Shown: positions 18,549-27,558, numbered from the stretch's first letter. The stretch is 64,000 nt of DNA from Pseudomonadota bacterium (GCA_023417315.1 JAEZFW010000017.1:62001-126000), one strand, 5' to 3'. Made by a program: numbers and translations. The notes: a model not told the origin generated them from the letters alone.

Positions 18549-18836
18549 CTAGCTCGTGCGAAAGCCGACGGGCACGCCCGCAAGCTCGTCGACATCCACT
18601 TCGATGACTTCTACGGCAGCGACTTGAGCCGCGGGCGGTCCCTGCCAAAGCCAATCGATGAGCGCTTGCACCGCGTTCGCCTCGGCCACCGCCAGCACCT
18701 CGACGCGACCGTCCGCGAGGTTGCGGGCGTAGCCCGCGCAACCGAGCTCGACCGCCTTCTGCCGAGTGGACGCCCGATAAAAAACGCCTTGGACACGGCC
18801 GGAGACATAGCAGCGCCGCGCAACGATCGTAGACAT
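18549..18836 (-). CDS. acyP: Acylphosphatase
   Basis: Acylphosphatase hydrolyses carboxyl-phosphate bonds in small metabolites. The 95-aa product is the normal family size and carries the signature GRVQGVFYRA with the catalytic arginine R21, and GYARNLADGRVEV with the catalytic asparagine N39. The gene stands alone, convergent with the lytic transglycosylase gene. Confidence 0.95.
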   Translation of the reverse strand: MSTIVARRCYVSGRVQGVFYRASTRQKAVELGCAGYARNLADGRVEVLAVAEANAVQALIDWLWQGPPAAQVAAVEVIEVDVDELAGVPVGFRTS

Positions 18837-18883
18837 CGCGGTTGGAAGGTTACTGACGAAGAATAGGACCGTCGTGTGAGCGG

Positions 18884-19192
18884 CTAACTCGCCCCGCCGT
18901 CGCGAACCTGCGCAGCATCGAGCGCTTCACTCGCTTTGCCTCGCGCCGCAATCGCATCACGGCGAGCATCGCGGTAGGCACGTCGCTGCAGGTTGGCTTC
19001 GGCGCGTTCCAACAACGTCTGCGCCTCGCTCAGAGTTGCGGGCGCAATCTTGTCGGCGCCCGCATCGCGCGCCGCTTTGATGGCTTGCCGCGCATTGCTC
19101 ATCTCCTGCACGGGTGCACCGGCGCACGCGCTCAGGCCCACGGATAACGCGAGCGTCAAGAGCGCGAACCAAGTGCGCAGCGAAGAAGCCAT
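18884..19192 (-). CDS. DUF4398-type lipoprotein
   Basis: The 102-aa product begins with a lipoprotein signal peptide whose lipobox is LSAC (lipidated cysteine about residue 23). The mature part is a short, alanine- and arginine-rich helical segment (ARQAIKAARDAGADKIAPA) of the DUF4398 kind. Related lipoproteins are often encoded near OmpA-like proteins; none is present here. The function is unknown. It is divergent from wrbA across 318 bases in which I see no repeat or RNA gene, only presumed promoters. Confidence 0.8.
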   Translation of the reverse strand: MASSLRTWFALLTLALSVGLSACAGAPVQEMSNARQAIKAARDAGADKIAPATLSEAQTLLERAEANLQRRAYRDARRDAIAARGKASEALDAAQVRDGGAS

Positions 19193-19510
19193 CGAATCCT
19201 CACCTCAACTGCCTTTCGCCCGAAAGCTCGGTGCCGACTGCTGCATGCCGCGGAGCTGAAACTGCCCAAGCCCGCTCTTGTTCAGCAGTCTGTCGTACGT
19301 TCGATCCCTTCTTCGGCCAAGGCGGTTTGTTCTCCGTCGGCTTCGCGATGCTCGTGCGTCGCGATACCTGTCCAATCGACCGTAACAACGAGAAACTACA
19401 CCGTCAAGCGGCCCACCCATACAATGCATGGAGTCGCATTCGCAGTTCCGCGTTGCGCGCGTCCCACACGATAGCGAGCTCAAACGCTGCTCACCGGAGA
19501 ATCCTCGCGC

Positions 19511-20104
19511 ATGCCTGAAATACTCGTCTTGTTTTATTCGCGCAAAGGCAGCACTGCCGAGCTCGCGCGACACGTCTGTCGGGGCATCGAGTCGATTGAG
19601 GGTGCACGCGCCAGGTTGCGCACCGTACCGCCGGTCGACACCGTCATCGAGCAGCCACAAGCGCGAATTCCCCCTGAAGGGCCGCCCTATGCCACACATG
19701 ATGACTTGCGGGAGTGCGCAGGGCTCGTGCTCGGTAGTCCCACTCGCTTCGGGAATATGGCCGCCCCGCTCAAACATTTCATCGATGGCACGAGCGCGCT
19801 ATGGATTAGTGGCGCATTGGCGGGCAAACCTGCCGCGGTCTTCACTTCGACGCAGACGATGCATGGAGGTCAGGAGACGACGCTGCTATCGATGATGCTC
19901 CCGCTGCTGCACCACGGCATGTATATCGTCGGACTGCCTTACACCGAAGTCGCGTTGAACCAGACGACGACCGGCGGCTCTCCTTACGGCGCGAGCCATG
20001 TGGCTGGCAATGCGGCACAAGCGAAGCTGTCAGAGGACGAGCGTACGCTTGCCCAACTACTCGGCCGCAGGGTGGCGGAGCTTGCGATTCGCATCGCCCG
20101 GTAG
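19511..20104 (+). CDS. wrbA: NAD(P)H:quinone oxidoreductase, WrbA family
   Basis: WrbA enzymes are FMN flavodoxin-like quinone reductases thought to protect against redox-cycling quinones. The 197-aa protein has the FMN phosphate-binding loop YSRKGSTAELA near the N-terminus, the segment GSPTRFGNMAAPLK, and the later GGQETTLLSM and GGSPYGASH regions. It is coupled to a DUF2069 gene seven bases downstream, a common pairing in beta- and gammaproteobacteria. Confidence 0.94.
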   Translation: MPEILVLFYSRKGSTAELARHVCRGIESIEGARARLRTVPPVDTVIEQPQARIPPEGPPYATHDDLRECAGLVLGSPTRFGNMAAPLKHFIDGTSALWISGALAGKPAAVFTSTQTMHGGQETTLLSMMLPLLHHGMYIVGLPYTEVALNQTTTGGSPYGASHVAGNAAQAKLSEDERTLAQLLGRRVAELAIRIAR

Positions 20105-20111
20105 CCGGCAA

Positions 20112-20453
20112 GTGCTCACCGAGCAGCGGACGCGTCGCGCGATCCTCGTGACGATAGCGATTCTGATCCTCGTGCTCGGCGTTGGCATCGTCGGCCCCGA
20201 GCCTACTGGAGCGCGAGCGCTCTTCGCATTGCTCGTCGTCCTGCCGCTGTGCGCCTTCATACCCTTGCTTGCTCGCGGTCATCGGCGCAGCTATGCCGCG
20301 CTGACGTTGTGTCTCGCGGCGTATCTGACGTTCACGTTGATGGAGGTCGTCGCGAATCCCGGCGCGCGCATCTGGGCCGGCCTTGCATTGCTGATGAGCT
20401 TCGGCCTCTTCTCGCTCTTGATCGTCTACTTGCGAGTGACTCGCGTGCACTGA
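20112..20453 (+). CDS. DUF2069 inner-membrane protein
   Basis: The 113-aa product is almost entirely four membrane helices and matches the DUF2069 pattern in size and in its position after wrbA. No function is known. The start is a GTG at 20112; the frame is open upstream but only inside wrbA. It converges on hda with a six-base gap, where GACGGT-CA-ACCGTC (20455-20468) overlaps the hda stop codon and could form a small hairpin. Confidence 0.85.
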   Translation: MLTEQRTRRAILVTIAILILVLGVGIVGPEPTGARALFALLVVLPLCAFIPLLARGHRRSYAALTLCLAAYLTFTLMEVVANPGARIWAGLALLMSFGLFSLLIVYLRVTRVH

Positions 20454-20459
20454 AGACGG

Positions 20460-21179
20460 TCAACCGTCGTGCGAGGCTGAGTGCCCAGAGACCCGCGCCA
20501 ATACTTCTCGCACGAATGGTACTGTCAGCTTGCGCTGCGCCACGAGCGAGGCCTCATCGAGCTCATCCAAGAACGCGCAGAGGCTCGCCATGTCGCGCGG
20601 CATGCGTCGCTGTAGATACTGCACCGTCTCTTCCGGCAACTCGAACCCTCGCAGTTGAGCGCGCAACTGCAATGCCTTGAGCTGCTCATCATCATCGAGA
20701 GCGTGCAAGGTGAGCACGAGCCCCCCGTTCAAGCGCGAAGCCAAGTCGCGCAGATTGAATTTCAATGCTGCCGGCGGACTCGAGCCGCTGACGACGAGAT
20801 GGCCACCGCTTTCGTCGAGCTCCTGATGCAGCCGAAACAAAGCGCGCTCCACCGTATCGTGACCGGCGATGATCTCAGCGTCATCGATTGCCACCAGCGG
20901 CAGCTGCCCATAGCCGTTGAGTCCATCTGCATCGATGTCCACTTCACGCAGAGGAACATACGCCGTCGCCGCACCCTGCTCGCTCCACTTCACGCACGCC
21001 GCCTGCAGCAGATGGGTCTTTCCCGAGGCGCGCGGACCATGCAACCAGACGCACGTAGGAGGCACCGCTGGCGCCATGGCCAACAAGGCATCCACGGCAG
21101 GCTTGTTGCGGCCGGGGTAATAGCTCGCGAACACCGAGCTATCCCGTAAGCGAATGCGCAGCGGAATCTGCGTGGTCAT
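20460..21179 (-). CDS. hda: DnaA inactivator Hda
   Basis: Hda is a DnaA-like AAA+ protein that, with the DNA-loaded beta clamp, promotes hydrolysis of DnaA-bound ATP after initiation. The 239-aa product has Walker A GPRASGKTHLL (about residues 48-58) and LVAIDDAE at Walker B. The N-terminus (TTQIPLRIRL) contains a plausible clamp-binding segment. It lacks the DNA-binding domain IV of DnaA. The gene overlaps pgsA by four bases (ATGA), and pgsA follows a DUF2066 gene, so the three probably form one unit. Confidence 0.94.
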   Translation of the reverse strand: MTTQIPLRIRLRDSSVFASYYPGRNKPAVDALLAMAPAVPPTCVWLHGPRASGKTHLLQAACVKWSEQGAATAYVPLREVDIDADGLNGYGQLPLVAIDDAEIIAGHDTVERALFRLHQELDESGGHLVVSGSSPPAALKFNLRDLASRLNGGLVLTLHALDDDEQLKALQLRAQLRGFELPEETVQYLQRRMPRDMASLCAFLDELDEASLVAQRKLTVPFVREVLARVSGHSASHDG

Positions 21180-21736
21180 GCGAGTCCGCGTCGCTCGCGG
21201 CTCGCGGAGATCGCTTTGCGCGAATAAGTGATCACGTAGTCCAGACCGCTGACCACAGTCGTGACGAACACGAGTGCACCTAAAACCGTCTTGATCGGCT
21301 CAGCCGTGTGGCTCAATGCAGCGGCGCCGACGACGAGAAGCAGATAGAGGATCTGGCACAACGTATTCAGCTTGCTCACATACGTTGGCCGCCCATTTGG
21401 ATATCCATAGAGAGAGTTGTATGCGATCGCACCCGCAGTAATCGTGAGATCGCGTGCCACGGCGGTGGCTGCCAACCAGATCGGAACGAGGCCCACCACG
21501 GCAAGTGCGATGAACACACTGACGAGCAACAGCTTGTCGGCGAGCGGATCGAGGATCTTACCGAGCTCGGAGGTCCAACCGAATCGCTTAGCGAGAAAGC
21601 CATCGAGACCATCGGTGATCGCCGCGACCGCGAAAACCCACATCGTCGTCCAATACTCGCCGCGGGCAAGCAAAACCGCGATCGGCACAACGAGCAGCAT
21701 GCGGAACACGCACAGCGCGTTGGGAATGTGCCGCAT
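21176..21736 (-). CDS. pgsA: CDP-diacylglycerol-glycerol-3-phosphate phosphatidyltransferase-like protein (PgsA)
   Basis: The 186-aa membrane protein carries the CDP-alcohol phosphatidyltransferase signature, visible as DGLDGFLAKRFG then GKILDPLADK. In a gammaproteobacterium this is most simply PgsA, which makes phosphatidylglycerol phosphate; a related family member cannot be excluded from sequence alone. The ATG at 21736 is chosen because it starts MRHIPNALCVFRM, the usual N-terminus; an upstream in-frame extension of 40 residues lies inside the preceding gene. Confidence 0.87.
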   Translation of the reverse strand: MRHIPNALCVFRMLLVVPIAVLLARGEYWTTMWVFAVAAITDGLDGFLAKRFGWTSELGKILDPLADKLLLVSVFIALAVVGLVPIWLAATAVARDLTITAGAIAYNSLYGYPNGRPTYVSKLNTLCQILYLLLVVGAAALSHTAEPIKTVLGALVFVTTVVSGLDYVITYSRKAISASRERRGLA

Positions 21737-21743
21737 GGCTTCG

Positions 21744-22724
21744 TTACTTTTGATAGCGAAACGCGAGCTGAGCTGCCGAAGCGCCGGACGCCTCGATCTG
21801 GCTCTGCGGGACGAGTCGATGATCGAGCGCGATCGCCCGTTGCAACGTGCTCGCATCGCCGCGCACAGCGAGCTGGAACCGCATCGTGTCTCCCGCGACT
21901 TGCTCGACCGCCACGTTGCGCACGAGCGTCATGCCTTCGAGGTAGTTGAGCGTCGAAGCATACGCATCGAGATCCGTAATGCCGCTCACCTCTACACTGA
22001 TGCGCGTGAGCGAAGAGCCCTCGGCCGCGAACAACCTGGCGAAGGAATCAGCGGTCGAGTGGATGGCCTCTTCATACGTACCGGACAGCTGGGACACGCC
22101 CTCATCGGATGCCAGCATCCAGCGGAGCGCACTTCCGCGCGTTCCGCGCCCCACGAGGATCGCGTTCGCACCATTGCGGCGTGCGATCTGAGCGAGCGAG
22201 GCAGCGCCCCCCTCGCCCATTGCCAAGATATTCTGGTCCGTCGGATCGAGCGTGCCCCATAGCAACGGCAATCCGCGCTGATGAGCCACCGCAGCGATGC
22301 GCTCTTTGTCCGCAGGAGGTACATCGGAGCTGAGCCAACCTCCGCCGAGGTCATCGAAACTGAGCACCACGAGCGTCGCTGGGCGTTCGCGACCCCAGAT
22401 CGGCAGGCCTGCTTCGGTCAAAAGGCGCTCGATGGACACATCGTCGAAGCCGACCTGCAAGACGTTCTCCTGCGTTACGCCATAGCGCTGCACGTATTGT
22501 CGCGCGTTGCCGAGCGCGGCACCGAGGCGCTCAGGCGCATCGCGCCGTCCGCTTACGCGAATGACGACGGTCTTGAGAGCCTCGACGAAAGCAGCTTCCT
22601 GAGAGCCCACGACCGGTTGTGAGGTGGCGTATAGATCCTCGACGGTAACAGCAGACGCCAGCGAGGGCGCGAGCAGTGCCGCGAGAACAAGCAACCAGGA
22701 TCGAAGGGTAAGTGATACGACCAT
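21744..22724 (-). CDS. DUF2066 secreted protein
   Basis: The product has a signal peptide (MVVSLTLRSWLLVLAAL, cleavage after ASA) and a periplasmic body matching DUF2066, a proteobacterial family often found beside hda and purM. No function is established. I use the ATG at 22724 (326 aa), because the frame extending to 22796 adds 24 residues unlike a signal peptide. The gene is divergent from purM. Confidence 0.86.
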   Translation of the reverse strand: MVVSLTLRSWLLVLAALLAPSLASAVTVEDLYATSQPVVGSQEAAFVEALKTVVIRVSGRRDAPERLGAALGNARQYVQRYGVTQENVLQVGFDDVSIERLLTEAGLPIWGRERPATLVVLSFDDLGGGWLSSDVPPADKERIAAVAHQRGLPLLWGTLDPTDQNILAMGEGGAASLAQIARRNGANAILVGRGTRGSALRWMLASDEGVSQLSGTYEEAIHSTADSFARLFAAEGSSLTRISVEVSGITDLDAYASTLNYLEGMTLVRNVAVEQVAGDTMRFQLAVRGDASTLQRAIALDHRLVPQSQIEASGASAAQLAFRYQK

Positions 22725-22750
22725 GGAAAAACGTAAAGCGCCTGAAAAGG

Positions 22751-22796
22751 CGGCGGGTCCGCTCCGCCGCGTGGGCGTGTAAAATAACACACCCAC
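22751..22796. promoter_or_regulatory. Paired inverted repeats with a -10-like core between DUF2066 gene and purM
   Basis: Two adjacent stems lie in the divergent promoter region. The first is CGGCGG (22751-22756) with CCGCCG (22764-22769). The second is GTGGGCGTGT (22771-22780) with its 9/10 complement at 22787-22796. The six-base loop and flank of the second stem read TAAAAT, a good -10 hexamer for purM. I cannot identify a -35 or a known PurR site. An operator role is inference. Confidence 0.35.
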
Positions 22797-22891
22797 CTTC
22801 GCGTAAGATCCGAGCTCCTCCTCGCACGAAGCCGCTCGGTCGCTTCGGCCTCGAGGGTGTCCATCCAGCTTTTCTTGCTTGAGTGAACCTT

Positions 22892-23929
22892 ATGTCTCGT
22901 CCTCCCGGCCCGATCACGTACAAAGACGCAGGCGTCGACATCGAAGCCGGCGATGAGCTCGTCGAGCGCATCAAACCTGCAGTGAAGCGTTCGATGCGGC
23001 CCGAAGTGCTAGGCGGTCTCGGCGGCTTCGGTGCACTGTTCGAGCTGCCCATAGATCGCTACAAGAGACCGGTGCTCGTCTCGGGCACCGATGGCGTCGG
23101 GACGAAGTTGCGACTTGCGATCGAGACCGGACGACATGACACCATCGGAATCGATCTCGTCGCGATGTGCGTGAACGACGTCATCGTGCAAGGAGCGGAG
23201 CCGCTCTTCTTTCTCGACTACTACGCAACCGGCAAGCTCAGCGTGGCGGTGGCGGAGTCGGTGATCAAAGGCATCGTCGAGGGGTGCGTCGAATCGGGCG
23301 CCGCGCTCATCGGCGGTGAGACCGCCGAGATGCCGGGTATGTACGCGGAAGGCGATTACGATCTCGCGGGCTTCTGCGTCGGGATCGTCGAGAAGGATCA
23401 GATCATCGACGGCAGTCACACCCGTCCTGGTGACACGATCATCGGATTGCCGTCCTCCGGTCCGCACTCGAACGGCTATTCGCTCGTTCGTAAGCTCCTG
23501 CAGACCACCAAAGCGACTCCGACGACGAAGCTGGGCAACGGCTTGCTGTACGACGCGTTGCTCGCGCCGACACGCATCTACGTGAAGCCAGTGCTCGCAC
23601 TCGCGAAACTCGTGAAGATCCATGGTATCGCGCACATCACCGGCGGCGGACTGACCGAAAACATCCCGCGCGTCCTGCCCCATGGTCTCGAAGTCATGCT
23701 GAGCGCACAGACCTGGACACGACCCGCAGTGTTCGATTGGCTGCAGAAGGCGGGCAACATTCCGGCTGCGGAAATGTACAAGACGTTCAACTGCGGCATC
23801 GGCATGACGATCTGCGTTGCAGCCGAACATACCGATAAGGCAATGAAGTGCTTGAAGGATCAGGGCGAAGAACCCGTCATCATCGGTGAGGTTCGTCGCG
23901 GCGACGGTGGCGTCATCGTGCGCGGATGA
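22892..23929 (+). CDS. purM: Phosphoribosylformylglycinamidine cyclo-ligase (PurM, AIR synthase)
   Basis: PurM catalyses the ATP-dependent closure of FGAM to AIR in purine synthesis. The 345-aa product is the standard length and begins with the segment ITYKDAGVDI. It includes GGFGALFELP, the ATP-site segment GTDGVGTKL and IGGETAEMPG. The ATG at 22892 is preferred over a GTG three codons upstream. It overlaps purN by four bases (ATGA), the normal purMN operon. Confidence 0.97.
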   Translation: MSRPPGPITYKDAGVDIEAGDELVERIKPAVKRSMRPEVLGGLGGFGALFELPIDRYKRPVLVSGTDGVGTKLRLAIETGRHDTIGIDLVAMCVNDVIVQGAEPLFFLDYYATGKLSVAVAESVIKGIVEGCVESGAALIGGETAEMPGMYAEGDYDLAGFCVGIVEKDQIIDGSHTRPGDTIIGLPSSGPHSNGYSLVRKLLQTTKATPTTKLGNGLLYDALLAPTRIYVKPVLALAKLVKIHGIAHITGGGLTENIPRVLPHGLEVMLSAQTWTRPAVFDWLQKAGNIPAAEMYKTFNCGIGMTICVAAEHTDKAMKCLKDQGEEPVIIGEVRRGDGGVIVRG

Positions 23930-24615
23930 GCGCTTCGAGTACGAGCGTTTCGCCCCTCGCCGGGCCGCCTCTTCCGATCGTGATTCTCATCTCGGGTCGC
24001 GGCAGCAACATGCGTGCGATCGCCGAGCGTGCAAGCAGCGGAGCGATGCCGTGCCGGGTTCGCGCGGTCATTAGCGACAAGGCCGAAGCGGCCGGGCTCG
24101 CGGTTGCATCAGTGCTCGGAATCGAGACACGCACGTTGTCGCCCAAACAGTACCCGGATCGTCTTGCCTACGATCGCGCGCTCGCGGACCTCGTGGATTC
24201 CTTCGAACCTGCGCTGGTGGTACTCGCAGGATTCATGCGTATCTTGAGCGCGCCGTTCATCGATCGCTTCGCTGGACGCATCCTGAACATCCATCCCTCG
24301 CTCCTCCCGAAGTATCAGGGCTTGCATACCCACCGAAGGGCCCTCGAGGCCCGAGACTGTCAGCATGGCGCGAGCGTTCACTTCGTCACACAGGAACTCG
24401 ACGGCGGCCCGGTCATTATTCAGGCGTGCATCGATGTTCATACGGAAGACACCGTGGATAGCCTTTCAGCGCGAGTTCAGCAGCAGGAACACATCATTTA
24501 TTCGCAAGCGATCGAGTGGTTCGTGTGCGGGAGGCTGAAGTTGGAGGACGGACGCGTTTATCTAGACGATGAGCCGCTTGCCGCACCGATCCTGGTCGAC
24601 GCTCGAGGAAGTTGA
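23926..24615 (+). CDS. purN: Phosphoribosylglycinamide formyltransferase (PurN)
   Basis: PurN transfers a formyl group from 10-formyl-tetrahydrofolate to GAR. The 229-aa protein shows the phosphate loop ISGRGSNMRA, the folate-binding segment GFMRILSAPF, and the catalytic set in NIHPSLLPKYQGLHTH with the later SVHFV and D-G-G-P. About 17 extra residues at the N-terminus make it longer than E. coli PurN (212). Confidence 0.96.
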   Translation: MSASSTSVSPLAGPPLPIVILISGRGSNMRAIAERASSGAMPCRVRAVISDKAEAAGLAVASVLGIETRTLSPKQYPDRLAYDRALADLVDSFEPALVVLAGFMRILSAPFIDRFAGRILNIHPSLLPKYQGLHTHRRALEARDCQHGASVHFVTQELDGGPVIIQACIDVHTEDTVDSLSARVQQQEHIIYSQAIEWFVCGRLKLEDGRVYLDDEPLAAPILVDARGS

Positions 24616-25371
24616 GTGCACTCCACACCTCTCTCGGTCGCAATCAAGTGCGCATTTGCGCTCACCCTGGCACTCTGCAGCGCTTTCGGTGCTCGGGCCG
24701 ACACCCTCGTTTTCCCGCCTGCCTTCACCGCGAGCTATGCTGCCTCGTACCGCGGAATCGAAGCCGGCATGCTCACGTTTTCGCTTCGCGCGGAAGACAA
24801 CGGTCGCTTCGTTTATGAAACCAAAGCCGACCCGAGCTTCCTCGCCCGCCTCGTGGTGAGTCGCAACGCCCTCGAGCGTAGCGAGATGATCATCGACGAG
24901 AATGGCGTCCGGCCGCTCAAGTGGACACTCGATGATGGTAAATCCGGCAACCAGGGAGATGGTGCTCTCGCCTTCGATTGGGACGCGGGTCGCGTAACTG
25001 GCACCGCCGAAGGAAAAAGCGTCGATCTTCCGACGCAGCCAGGACTGCAAGATCGTTTGTCGATTCAGATCGATGTCATGACCACCCTCTTGCGCGGCGG
25101 CGAGCCCGGAACAATTCCGCTCATCGATGACGAGAAGATCAAGCTCTATACCTACCGCCGCACGGGCACCGAGGAGATGGACACCCCGCTCGGGCGCATC
25201 GAAACCGTGATCTACGAAAGCGCCCGCGAAGGCTCATCCCGCCTCTCGCGTTTCTGGATGGCGCCCACGCTCAACTACATCCCGGTTCGCGCAGAGCAGA
25301 TTCGAAAGGGTAAGGTGGAAACTGTGATGGAGATTCGCTCTCTCGAGCGAAGTGACGGAGTGACAAAGTGA
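24616..25371 (+). CDS. DUF3108 secreted protein
   Basis: The 251-aa product starts at a GTG directly after the purN stop. It has a signal peptide (about residues 1-28, ending ARA) and a beta-rich body of the DUF3108 family, which commonly follows purMN in gammaproteobacteria. The function is unknown. The last residues (ERSDGVTK) and the TGA stop are encoded by the left arm of the tandem-word element that begins at 25352, so the native C-terminus may have been replaced. Confidence 0.86.
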   Translation: MHSTPLSVAIKCAFALTLALCSAFGARADTLVFPPAFTASYAASYRGIEAGMLTFSLRAEDNGRFVYETKADPSFLARLVVSRNALERSEMIIDENGVRPLKWTLDDGKSGNQGDGALAFDWDAGRVTGTAEGKSVDLPTQPGLQDRLSIQIDVMTTLLRGGEPGTIPLIDDEKIKLYTYRRTGTEEMDTPLGRIETVIYESAREGSSRLSRFWMAPTLNYIPVRAEQIRKGKVETVMEIRSLERSDGVTK

Positions 25372-25460
25372 CGAGGTGACGCAGTCAGAAACCGTCGGCT
25401 TCGCCGCCAGGAACTCTTCTCTTGTCTGACTTCGTCACTTCGTCACCCTGTCACTTCGCG
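25352..25460. repeat. Tandem-word fold-back element, 8-nt word (DUF3108/dcd gap)
   Basis: The left arm is four 8-nt units of the type GTGACGRR (25352-25383) ending in GTCAG (25384-25388). The right arm (25426-25460) starts CTGAC and repeats TTCGTCAC. About 26 of 30 inner positions pair. The loop holds CGGC-TTC-GCCG. The element lies between converging genes and contributes the stop codon of the DUF3108 gene. Confidence 0.85.
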
Positions 25461-25471
25461 TGAGCGCTTAC

Positions 25472-26035
25472 TCACGCCTTCGGCAGCGTGACGCCCTGCT
25501 GCCCCTGATACTTCCCCCCGCGGTCCTTGTATGAGGTCTCGCAGACCTCATCGGATTCCAGGAATAGCATTTGTGCAACACCTTCGTTCGCGTAAATCTT
25601 CGCAGGCAGGGGCGTCGTGTTCGAGAACTCGAGCGTGACGTGGCCTTCCCATTCCGGCTCGAGCGGCGTCACGTTCACGATGATGCCGCAGCGTGCGTAA
25701 GTCGACTTGCCTAAGCAGATCGTGAGCACGTTGCGCGGGATGCGGAAGTACTCGACCGTGCGCGCGAGCGCGAAGGAGTTCGGCGGGATGATGCACACGT
25801 CGGATCTGACATCGACGAAGCTCCCCGAATCGAAATTCTTAGGATCGACGATCGTCGAGTTGATGTTCGTGAAGATCTTGAATTCGTTCGCGCAACGCAC
25901 GTCATAGCCGTAGCTGGACGTGCCATAGGAAATGATCTTGCCGCTCGCCGTCGTCCGAACCTGCCCCGCCTCGAAGGGCTCGATCATGCCCTTATGCGCC
26001 ATGCTGCGGATCCAGCGATCGGACTTGATGCTCAT
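25472..26035 (-). CDS. dcd: dCTP deaminase (Dcd)
   Basis: Dcd converts dCTP to dUTP, the main source of dUMP for thymidylate in gammaproteobacteria. The 187-aa protein has the deaminase segment GKSTYARCGI, the catalytic glutamate region PEWEGHVTLEFSN, and the C-terminal glycine-rich lid GGKYQGQQG. The usual bacterial length is 188-193. It is on the same strand as apbC, a conserved pair, but a tandem-word element of about 160 bases separates them. Confidence 0.96.
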   Translation of the reverse strand: MSIKSDRWIRSMAHKGMIEPFEAGQVRTTASGKIISYGTSSYGYDVRCANEFKIFTNINSTIVDPKNFDSGSFVDVRSDVCIIPPNSFALARTVEYFRIPRNVLTICLGKSTYARCGIIVNVTPLEPEWEGHVTLEFSNTTPLPAKIYANEGVAQMLFLESDEVCETSYKDRGGKYQGQQGVTLPKA

Positions 26036-26048
26036 GCTTTCCTCGGCT

Positions 26049-26211
26049 TACTGGCCAACCGGCCCCTGGCTGCTGGCCAGAGTGCGCGTTATTGGCTGTT
26101 GAATCAGATGATCGTTTTGAGTGGCGTCGACCGCCAACTTTCTACATGGAAGTATCGCTCGGCACTCTTGCGCTGGCCAGTTGCCAGTGGCCAGTTGCCG
26201 GTTGGCCAAAC
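26049..26211. repeat. Tandem-word fold-back element, TGGCCA-type word (apbC/dcd gap)
   Basis: The left arm (26049-26082) and right arm (26163-26211) are built from degenerate CTGGCCA and TTGCCAG words in opposite orientation. The inner ends AGAGTGC (26080-26086) and GCACTCT (26162-26168) pair perfectly. The 75-base loop is the longest of this class and may contain the dcd promoter. The same word recurs at 34695-34820 and 61539-61668. Confidence 0.75.
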
Positions 26212-27306
26212 TCAGGTGTCCTCGACCGAAATCGTCGGGAACACCGCCGGCGATTGGAGATTCGCACGCGCAAGACTTCCGGCGGTCTTTCGGGCGAAGT
26301 CGAGATACGCGCGGCCAAGCTTGCTGTCGAGCTCCGCCACGACAGTCGGCCGACCAGCGTCGGTCTGCTCGCGGATGCGAATGTCGAGCGGCAATTCGCC
26401 AAGCAACTGCACGCCGTATTGCTCCGCCATGCGCCGGCCGCCGCCTGCGCCGAAGATGTGCTCCTCGTGCCCACAATTCGAGCAAATGTGCGTGCTCATG
26501 TTCTCGACGATGCCGAGCACCGGCACTTCGACCTTCTGAAACATGCGCAAGCCTTTGCGCGCATCGAGCAGTGCGATGTCCTGAGGTGTCGAAACGATTA
26601 CCGCACCGCTTACGGGCACGCGCTGCGCAAGCGTCAATTGCGTATCGCCCGTGCCGGGCGGCATATCGACGATCAAATAGTCCAGATCGCCCCAGCGGGT
26701 CGTCTCGAGCAGTTGCACGAGGGCCTGCGTGACCATCGGGCCTCGCCAAACCATCGGTTGCTCCTCATCGATCAGAAAACCGATCGACATCACCTTCACG
26801 CCGTGAGCCGTCGGCGCGATCATCGTGCGCTGGTCGGGACTCGAGGGCCGCTCGTTGCTCAACCCCATCATCATGGGCTGACTGGGGCCATAGATATCCG
26901 CATCGAGCAGTCCGACGGCAGCCCCTTCCTGGGCCAGCGCGAGCGCCAGATTGGCAGCCGTCGTTGACTTGCCGACACCGCCTTTGCCCGATGCCACCGC
27001 GATGATGTTGCGAATCCCTTGAACGGGCTTCAGGTTGGCCTTGATCGCGCGGGCAGGAATTTCCCACGTCACATCGACACGCAACTCGACCTTGGAGTCG
27101 ATTTCGCGCGTGCGCGCCTGCAAAGCGGCCCCAAGCTCCGAGGCGTACTTGAGCGCCGGGGTCGGCAGCGTCAGGGATACCTCGAGGCGATCAGCCTTCA
27201 ACATCATTGAGCGGATCGCGTCCAGCTCGTCCAGGGACAATCCTATGTACGGTTCGATATACCCCCCTATGCAATTGCGGAGGGTGATTTCGCGCTCTGT
27301 GCTCAT
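26212..27306 (-). CDS. apbC: Iron-sulfur carrier protein ApbC/Mrp
   Basis: ApbC (Mrp) is a P-loop ATPase that carries and delivers Fe-S clusters. The 364-aa product has an N-terminal DUF59-like domain, a deviant Walker A GKGGVGKST (about residues 108-116), IVDMPPGTGD at Walker B, and the cluster-binding CSNC motif in the C-terminal half. The ATG at 27306 fits the family start; the frame is open further upstream but unlike the family. The stop codon sits at the edge of the 26049-26211 element. It is divergent from the HEAT-kinase gene. Confidence 0.94.
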   Translation of the reverse strand: MSTEREITLRNCIGGYIEPYIGLSLDELDAIRSMMLKADRLEVSLTLPTPALKYASELGAALQARTREIDSKVELRVDVTWEIPARAIKANLKPVQGIRNIIAVASGKGGVGKSTTAANLALALAQEGAAVGLLDADIYGPSQPMMMGLSNERPSSPDQRTMIAPTAHGVKVMSIGFLIDEEQPMVWRGPMVTQALVQLLETTRWGDLDYLIVDMPPGTGDTQLTLAQRVPVSGAVIVSTPQDIALLDARKGLRMFQKVEVPVLGIVENMSTHICSNCGHEEHIFGAGGGRRMAEQYGVQLLGELPLDIRIREQTDAGRPTVVAELDSKLGRAYLDFARKTAGSLARANLQSPAVFPTISVEDT

Positions 27307-27558
27307 GGTGATCTGACGCAGCGGCTGCTGCCGGCGATTGGGGCACGGATTGTAGCGGATCGCACTCGATCCGCCTGCTCCGCGGGCCCGGGAAGCGGTC
27401 TCTTCTTTGCGACGTGACGGCCCGTGGCATAATCCACCACAAAGCTTGAGACAACGAAGTGCCACTTGAGCCCGAAGGAGCGGACCTCAACCCCTCAGCG
27501 GCGGGCGCCCGGCGCACCACGAGCGCGTCAATGACGCGATGGATACCGAGACGACTCG

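Noticed and set aside
19193..19510. Possible tRNA or small RNA in the 318-base gap before wrbA
   Set aside because: I found no cloverleaf, no CCA-type end and no terminator; only presumed promoters remain.
19205..19777. A 190-codon minus-strand frame across the wrbA promoter region
   Set aside because: It overlaps the 5' part of wrbA in antisense, has no domain and no ribosome-binding site.
25352..25460. CRISPR-like array of short repeats
   Set aside because: Units are 7-9 nt with no spacers and are inverted after a loop. This is a fold-back structure, not a repeat-spacer array, and no cas gene is present.
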